Source: CAVUOA01 sp963742955 (lineage in GTDB: Bacteria; Bacteroidota; Ignavibacteria; Tepidaquicellales; OLB5). Taken from it: 64,000 nt of DNA. The notes beneath the pieces are model-generated. The model was given only the letters and a program-made list of their open reading frames with translations. It had not been told where the DNA came from and made no database searches. Below are positions 36,013 through 45,310 of the stretch, piece by piece. The stretch covers positions 248,001-312,000 of the forward strand of contig CAVUOA010000012.1 of NCBI GenBank assembly GCA_963742955.1, read 5' to 3'. A program made the position numbers and the translations under genes. The stretch's first letter is position 1. Each line of letters begins with the position of its first letter.

Positions 36013-37304
36013 GGAGATATCATTTCGTAATACTTTACATTTTAGTTTGTGTACGGGTGATTTCGCAACCGGATGGGTTCAGCTTAACAGCGGAACAAGC
36101 AATTATCTTAATGATATTATGTTTATCGGACAGGATACAGGCTATGTAGCAGCGGATTACGGGCAATTGCTTGTTACTTTTGACGGCGGGAATAATTGGA
36201 TTGTAAAAACTCCGGTACTGCAGCCCGGGGTGTATCTGACTTCACTGTATTTCTTTAACTCAAGAGCACAGGTTATATAGCTTCTATTGGTAAGATTATA
36301 CAGAAGCTCTAATTCAGGATTTACAATTGATACAATAGAATTGCCAATGGGACGGATATAGTTCAATATGTTTCCCTTCAGCTGAGGTAGGTTATGCAGT
36401 CAGCAAATATGCAGGCATATATAAATCTATTGATTCCGGAAAAACGTGGATGCAGCTAAGACCTCCGTTTCAGGGAGGGCAAGCCTATTGTATTTACTTT
36501 ATAAATAATACTTACGGGATTTATTGGCGGCAGTGAATATAGAGCTTGATTTTGCCAAATCAACAAACGGCGGTGTAAACTGGATATCCTATAAAAAATT
36601 ATTACGCAGTGGTGTTTATGATTTAACTTTTACCGGGAGATATAGGATTTGCTGTTGGTTCATACTCAGACACCTGTTATTTTCAAAACATCTGATTTTG
36701 GAAAATACCTGGAATCAAACGGCTGTAAACGGAAACAGGCAGCTTGCTCAGAATTTCTCTTACGGATTCAAATAATATATTTGCAATAGAATTAAAAATA
36801 ACGGTAAACTTATCAAATACAACAGACGGAGGGATTAAGCTGGATTATTTATAATACTGGAATAACCGGCTCATCTGAATTTATTTTAATTATATTAATG
36901 CAAACACAGAGAAATGGTAATTTATAATTAACAGCTCCGGCGGGATTTACAAAGACAACAAACGGCGGGAGAACCGATTGGTGTTCAAAATGATCTCCGT
37001 CGAAATTCCCAATGGAATTTGAGATTATATCAAAATTATCCTAACCCGTTTAACCCGGAAACAAAGATAAAGTTTAGCCTTCCCCTTCTCCTCCAAAGGA
37101 GGGGCGATGGAGTATGTTTCACTCAGAATTTATGACATTCTTGGCAAAGAAGTGGCTGTTATTTTTTCCTCCCCTTTGGGGAGGATAGGAGGGGCTTCAT
37201 ATGAAGTTAATTGGGATGCATCAAACTATCCCAGCGGAGTTTATTTTTATAAGCTTACTGCGGGTGATTATTCTTTAACAAAGAAAATGGTGTTAATAAA
37301 ATGA
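36009..37304 (+). pseudogene. decayed Ycf48-like/T9SS gene
   Basis: The ATG at 36009 overlaps the preceding stop and starts a signal peptide (MRRYHFVILYILVC), but the frame breaks at once. Fragments continue in other frames: 36047-36280 (GWVQLNSGTSNYLNDIMFIG, GNNWIVKTPVLQPG), 36524-36775 (KSTNGGVNWISY) and a tail at 37107-37304. There are many indels and stops over 1.1 kb, while neighbours on both sides are intact, so this is real decay and not random sequencing error. The last 270 bases stay nearly identical to the end of the gene before it. The tail stop overlaps the next gene by ATGA. Confidence 0.8.
37078..37194. repeat. paired CCTCCCC...GGGGAGG palindromes, second copy
   Basis: These are the same two palindromes and 62-base spacer as at 35787-35902, with a few differences in the first arm (CTTCTCCTCC instead of CTTCCCCTCC). 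Confidence 0.75.
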
Positions 37305-38620
37305 AAATCCTATTTTTTATAATATTATTTGTTATTCTACGAACAAATACAGTTGCTCAATCTGGGTGGGTTATTCAACAGGGGGTTCAAGATAACCCCC
37401 TGCTAGAACAAGTATATTTTGCAGACCAACACACTGGCTGGGCAGTGGGAGAAGTTTTTATAGGCAGTGGATATGGAATAATTATAAGAACTACAAATTC
37501 AGGACTTAATTGGTCAATATGTTATGCAGATACTTCACACTCATATTTTAGCTGCATATATTTTATAAACCAATTGACTGGTTGGGCAGGGGGCGTGGGT
37601 GGTTCGATTCTTAAAACCACTAATGGCGGTGATAACTGGTTTGTTACGTGGAGTGGGAGGCAATTCTGGCCTGGGAGTATCTATTTTATAAATTCAAACA
37701 CCGGTTGGGCCTCAGGGGACACTTTAAATAAATCTGGATTGATTATTAAAACCACTAATGGGGGAGATAGTTGGGAATATCAAAATAGCGGTACAACATA
37801 TTGGCTAAGCACGGTTGATTTTATAGATGAAAATACTGGTTGGATTTGCGGTGGGTATGGAGTGTATGGAGGTATTATTTTAAAAACTACCAATGGCGGA
37901 ATTAATTGGATAATTCAATATCAAGATACATTATTTAATAATTTACATGATATTAATTTTGTAAATCAATACACGGGATGGGCATTTGGTGAAAATTCAT
38001 ATAGCTATGGGAAAATTGTGAAAACAACTAATAGCGGATTGAATTGGTCTCTTGTATTTCAGAGTCCATATATAACATATTCGTTATTTTTCATAAATGA
38101 AAACACAGGCTGGATAGGTGGTTATAATAATATTTCACATAATGGGAACATACTAAATACTACAAATGGAGGGGTGAACTGGTTTGAACAGTTTGCAGGA
38201 AGCGGACCAAATCACGAATTTTTTTCAATCTATTTTGTAAACCCAAACTTAGGGTGGGCTGTAGGTAATAATGGCATAATAATAAGTACTACCAACGGCG
38301 GTAATCCTATTGGGATAGAACCAATTTCATTAGGAACTCCCAATCGTTTTTATCTTTTTCAAAACTATCCCAACCCGTTTAACCCTGTTACAAAGATTAA
38401 GTTTTCAATTCCCCCTTCGAAGGGGGCATGGGGGATGATTACAAGTCTTGTTATTTACGATGTTCTTGGCAAAGAAATTGAAGTATTGGTTAGCAAAGAA
38501 ATGAAATCCGGAACATACGAAGTCACCTGGGATGCATCTAACTATCCCAGCGGAGTATATTTTTATAAGCTGTCTTCATCAGATTTCTCATTAACCCGAA
38601 AAATGGTTTTAATAAAATAA
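37301..38620 (+). CDS. secreted Ycf48-like propeller protein with T9SS tail
   Basis: The 439-residue protein has a signal peptide (cut near TVAQSG) and seven or so Ycf48-type repeats, each ending in a unit such as IIKTTNGGDSW or ILKTTNGGINW preceded by a GWA/GWI strand. The T9SS tail begins FQNYPNPFNPVTKIKFS. Within the tail, SIPPSKGAWGMITSLVIYD is partly encoded by a CCCCCTTCGAAGGGGG palindrome at 38410. The ATG overlaps the stop of the upstream pseudogene tail (ATGA), a relic of translational coupling. A strong terminator ends the array after this gene. Confidence 0.87.
   Translation: MKILFFIILFVILRTNTVAQSGWVIQQGVQDNPLLEQVYFADQHTGWAVGEVFIGSGYGIIIRTTNSGLNWSICYADTSHSYFSCIYFINQLTGWAGGVGGSILKTTNGGDNWFVTWSGRQFWPGSIYFINSNTGWASGDTLNKSGLIIKTTNGGDSWEYQNSGTTYWLSTVDFIDENTGWICGGYGVYGGIILKTTNGGINWIIQYQDTLFNNLHDINFVNQYTGWAFGENSYSYGKIVKTTNSGLNWSLVFQSPYITYSLFFINENTGWIGGYNNISHNGNILNTTNGGVNWFEQFAGSGPNHEFFSIYFVNPNLGWAVGNNGIIISTTNGGNPIGIEPISLGTPNRFYLFQNYPNPFNPVTKIKFSIPPSKGAWGMITSLVIYDVLGKEIEVLVSKEMKSGTYEVTWDASNYPSGVYFYKLSSSDFSLTRKMVLIK
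38410..38437. repeat. CCCCCTTCGAAGGGGG palindrome inside a coding sequence
   Basis: A perfect 16-base palindrome followed by CATGGGGGATG lies in frame within the T9SS tail. The type is familiar as an intergenic dispersed repeat. Confidence 0.7.
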
Positions 38621-38644
38621 AATCAGGATTCGTGTTTAAGCAAG

Positions 38645-38673
38645 AGGATGCCTTAGGGGGCATCCTTTTTTAT
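38645..38673 (+). terminator. rho-independent terminator
   Basis: The stem AGGATGCC with GGCATCCT is followed by a T tract, 25 bases after the last array gene. Confidence 0.88.
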
Positions 38674-38722
38674 TTATTAATTATATATTTACACATAATT
38701 TAATTATGGATATATTTGCATA

Positions 38723-39350
38723 TTGGTTATAACAAAAATCGAAAAGCAGAGGAAGAACAGCAAACGCTGGAATCTTTATGTTGATGATGAATTTGCCTGC
38801 GGTATCAGCGAAGATACATTCTTAAACTTCGGCTTAAGAACAAATGATGAAATTACGCAGGCATCCATTGACGAAATAAAACGCTTCGACGAATATCAAT
38901 ACGCAAAAAAAGCAGCTCTTGATTCTTTATCTTACCGTGTGAGGAGCAGAAAAGAAATTACAGGATAAGCTTAAAGAGAAAAAAATATCGCTGAGTAATA
39001 TAGAAAAAACTCTCACCCATCTTGAGAAACTTGGTTTGCTGAACGATGAAGAGTTTGCGCGCCTGCTGGTTCAAAGCAAAACAGGAAAAAACCCCGCAGG
39101 CAAAAATGTTATAAAGCAGAAACTGTATCAGAAAGGCATCTCAAAAGAAATATCGGAAAAAGTCCTTGACGAAATATTTACTGAAGCAAAAGAAAAAATA
39201 CTGCTATTGGATGTATTTAATAAATATAGGACAAAACTAAAGGGACTTGATGAAAATAAACGAAGAAAGAAAATGTTTGATTATCTTGCAAGAAAAGGGT
39301 TTGATTTTGATTTAATAAATGAATTATTAAACGAAAAATTCAGCAGATGA
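38723..39350 (+). pseudogene. recX: regulatory protein RecX, frameshifted
   Basis: RecX inhibits RecA filament growth. The N-terminal frame (38723-38968) has ITKIEKQRKNSKRWNLYVDD and RSRKEI. Removing one A from GAAATT near 38956 continues it as LQDKLKEKKISLSNIEKTLTHLEKLG into the frame that ends at 39350. The whole protein of about 208 residues has a normal RecX length, so a single indel explains the split. The start is TTG. A TATATTTG box at 38711-38718, with TTTA 19 bases upstream, ends only 4 bases before it, so the message may lack a leader. The stop overlaps the next start by ATGA. Confidence 0.83.
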
Positions 39351-40408
39351 AAGCAGCAATTCACAGAAAAGCAGAAAAACCTCTAAGCGGGACTGCAAAA
39401 GTATTTATACTGCTTATCCCGATTTTGATAATAACAGTGTTCGCAGCTTTGTTTACAAAGATTTTTGTAACGCTTATTATATGCCTTCTTATAGCTTTGG
39501 TTTTAAATCCTGCTGTTGATTATCTTCAAGGTCACGGAATAAACAGAACGATTTCAATATTAATTATATATGCAGTAATTGGCGGGTTATTGTATGCTGC
39601 AATTACCATCTTCAGCCCTGGTGTAATAGAGCAGGCTGAATCACTTAAACAATCGGTAAAAGAATTTGAGCTCTCTGATAAAATAAAAGATGCCGAAAAA
39701 TGGGTGGAAAAAACAGTTCCGTTCTTAAAGAGAGGTGACGTTGCAAAAGAGATAGAAACATCTGTCAGAGGTTCATTAACAAAAGTGCAGGATTTCGTAA
39801 CAGGCGTTATTTCAACAGCTTTCCTGGCATTCCTTATACCCTTCGTGACATTTTTTATCTTACGGGACAGGAGGTCTATTAAAAACGGCTTTATCAGTAT
39901 TGTCCCAAACCGGTATTTTGAAATGACGGTTAACATTTTGAATAAAATCGAAAAACAGCTCAGCAGTTACGTGAGAGGCTGGTTGTTTGATGCAATGTTT
40001 GTAGGGGCTCTTACTTTAACAGGACTTTCAATACTTCAGATAAATAATGCCGTTCTGATAGGAATAGTTGCGGGAATGGGGCACCTGGTTCCGTATGCCG
40101 GGCCAATAGTGGGAGGTATACCTGCTATACTTATATCGATAATACAATTTGGAGATTTTCACATGGTCATACCCATTGTGATAATGTTTACTTTAATTTA
40201 TTTAGTGGATAATTCAATCACACAACCTTATATATTTGCAAAGAGCGCTGATATGAATCCCATTACAATAATTGCTCTTTTACTCGTTGGGAATGAATTG
40301 CTTGGAGCCTTCGGTGCTATTATAGCAATACCGATTGCAACTATTTTAAAAGTTAGCGCACGCGAGACCATTAACGGATTCAGAAATTATAAACTCGGAT
40401 ATTACTAA
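39347..40408 (+). CDS. AI-2E/PerM family transporter
   Basis: The 353-residue inner-membrane protein has about eight helices in the pattern of the PerM family: a hairpin of helices near the N-terminus, a long amphipathic segment (residues about 95-150), and the conserved GMGHLVPYAGPIVGGIPAILIS and LVDNSITQPYIFAKSADMNPI region. Family members export small molecules or ions, and the autoinducer-2 link applies only to some. It overlaps recX by four bases, so it is probably co-translated. Confidence 0.88.
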   Translation: MKAAIHRKAEKPLSGTAKVFILLIPILIITVFAALFTKIFVTLIICLLIALVLNPAVDYLQGHGINRTISILIIYAVIGGLLYAAITIFSPGVIEQAESLKQSVKEFELSDKIKDAEKWVEKTVPFLKRGDVAKEIETSVRGSLTKVQDFVTGVISTAFLAFLIPFVTFFILRDRRSIKNGFISIVPNRYFEMTVNILNKIEKQLSSYVRGWLFDAMFVGALTLTGLSILQINNAVLIGIVAGMGHLVPYAGPIVGGIPAILISIIQFGDFHMVIPIVIMFTLIYLVDNSITQPYIFAKSADMNPITIIALLLVGNELLGAFGAIIAIPIATILKVSARETINGFRNYKLGYY

Positions 40409-40431
40409 GTTTAAATTAAGGAGAAAACATC

Positions 40432-40884
40432 ATGAAAGTATTAAAAGAATTTAAAGAATTTGCAGTAAAAGGAAATATGATTGACCTTGCTATTGGTATA
40501 ATCATAGGCGCAGCTTTCTCGGGTGTTGTTAACTCACTGGTTAATGATATAATAATGCCTCCAATAGGTCTGCTGCTGGGGCGGGTAGATTTTTCCAACC
40601 TTTTTATTACACTAACCGGCGGACATTTCCAAACCCTTGCTGAAGCCAAAGCAGGCGGAGCAGTTACATTGAACTACGGTCTTTTTGTAAATACGCTGAT
40701 AAATTTCCTTATCGTTGCTTTTGCAGTGTTTATACTTGTAAAACAGGTTAATAATTTTAAAAGGAAGCTGGAAAAAGTACCTGAATCAGCACCTTTAACA
40801 AAAGTATGTCCTTACTGCAAGTCATCTATCCACATAGATGCCGTTAAGTGCCCGAACTGCACGGCTGACCTTAAACAGGCATGA
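40432..40884 (+). CDS. mscL: large-conductance mechanosensitive channel with C-terminal zinc ribbon
   Basis: Residues 1-110 are a standard MscL subunit, which opens as a safety valve on sudden osmotic downshift. The N-terminal EFKEFAVKGNMIDLAIGIIIGAAF is followed by the second helix FVNTLINFLIVAFAVFILVKQ. In place of the usual short helical tail, residues 127-147 form a zinc ribbon (VCPYCKSSIHIDAVKCPNC), which could bind metal or a partner in the cytoplasm. An AAGGAG site precedes the ATG. Confidence 0.94.
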   Translation: MKVLKEFKEFAVKGNMIDLAIGIIIGAAFSGVVNSLVNDIIMPPIGLLLGRVDFSNLFITLTGGHFQTLAEAKAGGAVTLNYGLFVNTLINFLIVAFAVFILVKQVNNFKRKLEKVPESAPLTKVCPYCKSSIHIDAVKCPNCTADLKQA

Positions 40885-40949
40885 GGATTATTTATATTTG
40901 TTTATTATATTTGCTCCCGTATATATTATGTTGAATTAAATTCTACTAT

Positions 40950-41558
40950 ATGGTAATTAAACTTAAGAACTCCTACCCGTGCATACACGGACTTCCGGTA
41001 ATACATTCCGTTGATACAGATATTTTTCAAATAACATATTTCATGCATTGCATGCAGTGCACATTCTGCAATGACCAGTGCTGTTCTTACGGAGCCGATG
41101 TTGATATGCTGAATGTGAGCAGGATTATGAACAAAGCCAATGAGCTTGAAGAGTTTACGGGTATCGACCGCGATAAATGGTTTTATCCGAAGAAAAGAAA
41201 ATGGGATTACGAATACCCCGGCCATGACTACACAAGAACAACAATGAGGAAAGACAAATGCGTTTTTCTAAATAAAAATGGCAGGGGGTGTCTTCTTCAC
41301 AGTTTCGCTCTCGATAAAGGATATGATTACCATGAGTTCAAACCTTTCTTTTGTACTGTATTTCCAGTTACGTATAATGACGGCGTGCTTTTGACTCCCG
41401 AAGAAATTGACGAGAAAACCACTGCGTGCCTCGGAGCAGGGCCTACTTTGTATCAGGGTGCACGTGAAGAATTGAGATACTATTTTGGTGACGGATTGGT
41501 TCAGGAACTCGACGAAATTGAACCGCGCTACACGAATCCCGAGAAAAAATCTGCTTGA
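40950..41558 (+). CDS. YkgJ-like cysteine-cluster protein
   Basis: This 202-residue soluble protein has a dense cysteine region (MHCMQCTFCNDQCCSYGADV) and later DKCVFLNKNGRGCLLH and FCTVFPVTY. This resembles the CxxxC..CC / C.FL..G.C / C..FP layout of YkgJ and DUF3109 proteins, thought to bind a metal or Fe-S cluster. The function is unknown. A terminator follows directly. The ATG at 40950 has no strong ribosome-binding site. Confidence 0.65.
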   Translation: MVIKLKNSYPCIHGLPVIHSVDTDIFQITYFMHCMQCTFCNDQCCSYGADVDMLNVSRIMNKANELEEFTGIDRDKWFYPKKRKWDYEYPGHDYTRTTMRKDKCVFLNKNGRGCLLHSFALDKGYDYHEFKPFFCTVFPVTYNDGVLLTPEEIDEKTTACLGAGPTLYQGAREELRYYFGDGLVQELDEIEPRYTNPEKKSA

Positions 41559-41562
41559 CTTT

Positions 41563-41592
41563 ATGACCGGGTAGGTTAATACCCGGTTTTTT
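41563..41592 (+). terminator. rho-independent terminator
   Basis: The stem ACCGGGTA with TACCCGGT and a seven-T tail lies directly after the preceding stop. Confidence 0.9.
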
Positions 41593-41765
41593 TGCTATAC
41601 CCTCTTGCTTCAATCACTACCGAATAACTTCATTGTAATCATAAATATAAAGCAATATTTTATTCAAGTCGTCAATCATTATATATTTTCACAGTAATAA
41701 ATAAATTATCTGTTTATTAACAGTTAATTAGTTTATTTGAACCAATTTTGAGGGGAGGAATAACT

Positions 41766-43016
41766 ATGAATAAATGGAAACCCAACAGAACCGAGTTTTA
41801 TGAAGCCGCCTCTGCAATGGGATATTACGGCACAGAAGAAGGCGGACTTACAGGAATTAAAGATAATGTGCGGAAATTCTGGGAGGATATATTTGTAAAA
41901 AGGGTATGCACGCCTTTTATAGAAAAAGTTCTTTCTGAAAAGAAGGGTATTAGAATTCTTGATTTCGGAGCCGGAGCGGGGGAAGGATATGAACTGATTA
42001 CTCATATACCGCCTGCTAATCCAATATCAACCGGTAACAGGCATTTCCTTCTTGAAGAAAGTGAGGTAGAGAAATATCTCGGTATTGACATGAGCCAGCA
42101 GCTGATTTCAAAGGGGAGAAGGAGGTTCAGAAAAAAAAACAATGTTTCTCTGGAATACGGTGAGGTCGGCGGGGGGCTTCCTGCATTTGTTCTTCAGGAA
42201 AAACCGTTTGACCTGTACGCCGCCTTTTACAGTTCTCTATCACACCTTGAACCGGATAGATTTGAAAAGCTGCTCGAACAGATATTCCGCCACGCAAGAA
42301 GAGGTTCTTTTTTTGTAGCAGATTTGCAGGGAAAATATTGTCCTTCATGGCCAAAATACTGGGCTGAAGAAAAGCAAATGCTCCCGTTTACAATGGCATA
42401 TTACATGCCTGAACAGGCTGAAAGAAAAAAAATAGAATGGTTTAACGTTTGTTTCTGGACAATTGAAGAGCTTAAAAAAAGGATTAAATCGGCTGCCAAA
42501 GCCGCAGGAACCGAAATAGGTAAATTATATTTTCTCGACAGATGCATTTTTGTCGGCAGGCATATGGATACAGGTTTACTCAGCACAAAGCCATTTCCGC
42601 TGAGGTATCAGGTTAACCGTTTGCTTGACCAGGGATTCAGGGCTGATATATCACAGTTAAAATTAGATTTATCCCATCTCGAAGATTACAAAAACATCAA
42701 TTCAAAAGTTTGGGAACGGATTACAGACTACCAGAGACAATGGAACAGGCTGGTATATCTTCTTGAGGCGCTCAACATAAAAGATGATGTTAAAGTAAAA
42801 AGCTTTATTGAAAATACAGATATTGAACTTATGAGCGAGGAGCTAAAATTCATCACATGGCTGTTCCGCAATGCAGACCGCTTTCCTGCCGTTGATTTCT
42901 GGGCAAGCATTATGGGACCGCAAGTAGGTGTTATACTCAGGAATATTGAAATGTCATATTCAGAAGGTGTCGGCTGCGGACACGGACTTGTTTGCGCTAT
43001 CGAAATACTTAAATAA
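41766..43016 (+). CDS. class I SAM-dependent methyltransferase
   Basis: The SAM-binding motif ILDFGAGAGEGYELI lies near residue 65 and the second strand YLGIDMSQQLISKG near 105, which identify a Rossmann-fold methyltransferase. Residues about 270-417 form an extra helical domain I do not recognise. The frame is open from 41748, but the ATG at 41766 has a strong GGGGAGG site and is preferred. The substrate is unknown. It lies 92 bases before the trehalose operon, and a link to sugar modification is possible but unproven. Confidence 0.8.
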   Translation: MNKWKPNRTEFYEAASAMGYYGTEEGGLTGIKDNVRKFWEDIFVKRVCTPFIEKVLSEKKGIRILDFGAGAGEGYELITHIPPANPISTGNRHFLLEESEVEKYLGIDMSQQLISKGRRRFRKKNNVSLEYGEVGGGLPAFVLQEKPFDLYAAFYSSLSHLEPDRFEKLLEQIFRHARRGSFFVADLQGKYCPSWPKYWAEEKQMLPFTMAYYMPEQAERKKIEWFNVCFWTIEELKKRIKSAAKAAGTEIGKLYFLDRCIFVGRHMDTGLLSTKPFPLRYQVNRLLDQGFRADISQLKLDLSHLEDYKNINSKVWERITDYQRQWNRLVYLLEALNIKDDVKVKSFIENTDIELMSEELKFITWLFRNADRFPAVDFWASIMGPQVGVILRNIEMSYSEGVGCGHGLVCAIEILK

Positions 43017-43108
43017 TAAACTCATTCCAGGCTGAAAATTATTTGGGGTTAATTGAAACCTTAACTCCATATTTTCCATTATAATATATATAACCTACCA
43101 GGAGATTA

Positions 43109-45310
43109 ATGCGTTTAATAGTCGTATCAAATAGATTGCCGATTACAGTTACCGAAGAAAACGGTGAATTTACTGTACAAGAGAGTGTTGGCGGGCTTGT
43201 AACCGGTCTCAGTTCTTATTTATCCACAATTAAAGAATCATCATTAGATAAATCGGAATTTATCTGGGTAGGCTGGCCGGGAGTTTCTGCATCAGGGACT
43301 AAACGAGAAGAATTGCGAAGGAAAGCCGAATCGTTGAATCTTTCTCCTGTTTTTCTTTCCGAAAAAGTTATGGACAGGTTTTACTACGGTTTCTGCAATA
43401 AAACAATCTGGCCGTTGTTTCACTACTTCACTACGTATACAGTTTATGATGAAGAATACTGGAAAAATTATAAGCTGGTTAATGAATTATTCTGTGAGCA
43501 GGTTTTAAGCGTAGCAGAACCTGATGATGTGATTTGGATTCATGATTACCATTTAATGCTTCTACCGGGAATGCTGAAGAAAAAACTTCCGCGCTCAAAG
43601 ATTGGTTTTTTTCTTCACATACCTTTCCCGTCTTATGAAATATTCAGAACTCTGCCGGGGGAATGGAGAAGGGATATTCTTGAGGGCTTAATGGGCGCTG
43701 ACCTGTGCGGGTTTCATACATACGATTACACAAAGTATTTTCTTGGGTGCATAATGCGTATTTTGGGTCATGAGAATAATTTCGGTGTGGTTTCGATTTC
43801 TGACAGGGTTATGAAAGCCGATACATTTCCTATGGGTATTAATTTCGATGAGTTTCAGGATGCGCTTAAAACGAATGATTCTGTTAATGAATTTAATACT
43901 CTTAAAAAGCAATTCAGTAACACACATTTAATTCTTTCAATCGACAGGCTTGATTATACAAAAGGAATCATTAACCGGCTTAAGGGATATCATGAATTTC
44001 TTGAGAAGCACCCGGAGTGGCATGGGAAAGTCCATTTGTTAATGATTGTTGTACCTTCAAGAGTCGGTGTTGACAGGTATAACCAGATGAAAAGAGAAAT
44101 TGACGAAAAAGTGGGCAATCTTAACGGCACTTTTGGTTCAATTCACTGGACTCCGGTAATTTACCAGTACAGGTTTATTCCGTTTCATCATCTCTCAGGT
44201 TTATATAAAGCATGTGATATATCTCTTGTAACACCTTTGCGTGACGGTATGAATCTTATTGCAAAAGAATACCTTGCCTGCAGAACCGATAATTCGGGTG
44301 TTTTAATATTAAGCGAGATGGCGGGAGCATCAAAAGAACTTAATGAGGCTGTTATTATAAATCCGAATAACCCTAATGAAATTGGCGAAGCAATAAAAGA
44401 GGCGCTTGAAATGCCTCATGAAGAACAGGTGAGAAGAAATAGCATTATGAGAGACAGGCTTGGGAGGTATAATGTTGTTAAATGGGCTGGTGATTTTCTT
44501 AATGAGCTTGACGAAATTAAAAAAATCCAGTATGAACTTAACGCAAGATTGCTCGATAGCACAAATAAAGCGCAGCTTGAGAATAAATTTCATAATTCTG
44601 CAAATAAGCTTCTGCTTCTTGATTATGACGGTACGCTGGTTCCCTTTGCAGGAAGACCCGAAGAAGCTAAACCTACTCAGGAATTGCTTGATTTACTTTC
44701 GGGTTTATCTAAGTGCGAAGGGGTTGACCTCGCCATTATAAGCGGAAGAGATAAGGTGACACTGGAAAACTGGCTGGGTAAGCTCAAAGCAACTCTTATT
44801 GCCGAACACGGAGTTTGGATAAAGGATACTAACGGCTCATGGGAAACAATAAGAAAGCTTAATCAGGACTGGAAACTTTCTCTGAAAGCTGTGCTGCAAA
44901 ACTATGCTGACCTGCTTCCGGGTTCAATAATAGAGGAAAAAGATTATTCAATGGTATGGCATTACAGGAAAGCAGACCCTGACCAGGCATCATATATTTC
45001 AAGAGAACTTATGGATGACCTTATGAACCTGACGTCCAATATGGATGTACAGATTATACAGGGAAGCAAAGTAATTGAAATAAGAAACACAGGCATTAAC
45101 AAGGGTACCCTGGCTAATCATCTTCGTGATTCCAAAAAATATGATTTTGTTTTAGCAATAGGAGACGATGTAACTGATGAAGATATGTTTAAATCACTTC
45201 CCGGTTATGCCTACACAATAAAAGTGGGGATGAAAACTTCTTATGCAAAATACAATCTTCAGAATTATATAGAAGTAAGAAAGCTTCTGGGAGCTTTATT
45301 AAATGAGTAA
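43109..45310 (+). CDS. trehalose-6-phosphate synthase/phosphatase fusion (OtsA-OtsB)
   Basis: Residues 1-470 form a GT20 synthase that joins UDP-glucose and glucose-6-phosphate, with VSNRLPI at the start, VGGLVTGLSS, WIHDYHLMLLPGML and SIDRLDYTKGI. Residues about 500-733 form the HAD phosphatase that releases trehalose, with the nucleophile motif DYDGTLVPF near 505, ISGRDKVTL and GDDVTDEDMF. The fusion gives both steps in one protein, as in several bacteria and eukaryotes. A CCAGGAG site precedes the ATG. The next gene begins inside its last codons, so translation is coupled. Confidence 0.95.
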   Translation: MRLIVVSNRLPITVTEENGEFTVQESVGGLVTGLSSYLSTIKESSLDKSEFIWVGWPGVSASGTKREELRRKAESLNLSPVFLSEKVMDRFYYGFCNKTIWPLFHYFTTYTVYDEEYWKNYKLVNELFCEQVLSVAEPDDVIWIHDYHLMLLPGMLKKKLPRSKIGFFLHIPFPSYEIFRTLPGEWRRDILEGLMGADLCGFHTYDYTKYFLGCIMRILGHENNFGVVSISDRVMKADTFPMGINFDEFQDALKTNDSVNEFNTLKKQFSNTHLILSIDRLDYTKGIINRLKGYHEFLEKHPEWHGKVHLLMIVVPSRVGVDRYNQMKREIDEKVGNLNGTFGSIHWTPVIYQYRFIPFHHLSGLYKACDISLVTPLRDGMNLIAKEYLACRTDNSGVLILSEMAGASKELNEAVIINPNNPNEIGEAIKEALEMPHEEQVRRNSIMRDRLGRYNVVKWAGDFLNELDEIKKIQYELNARLLDSTNKAQLENKFHNSANKLLLLDYDGTLVPFAGRPEEAKPTQELLDLLSGLSKCEGVDLAIISGRDKVTLENWLGKLKATLIAEHGVWIKDTNGSWETIRKLNQDWKLSLKAVLQNYADLLPGSIIEEKDYSMVWHYRKADPDQASYISRELMDDLMNLTSNMDVQIIQGSKVIEIRNTGINKGTLANHLRDSKKYDFVLAIGDDVTDEDMFKSLPGYAYTIKVGMKTSYAKYNLQNYIEVRKLLGALLNE

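Noticed and set aside
27935..38620. Photosystem II assembly genes
   Set aside because: The Ycf48-like repeats are generic propeller units attached to T9SS tails, and there is no photosynthesis gene in the window.
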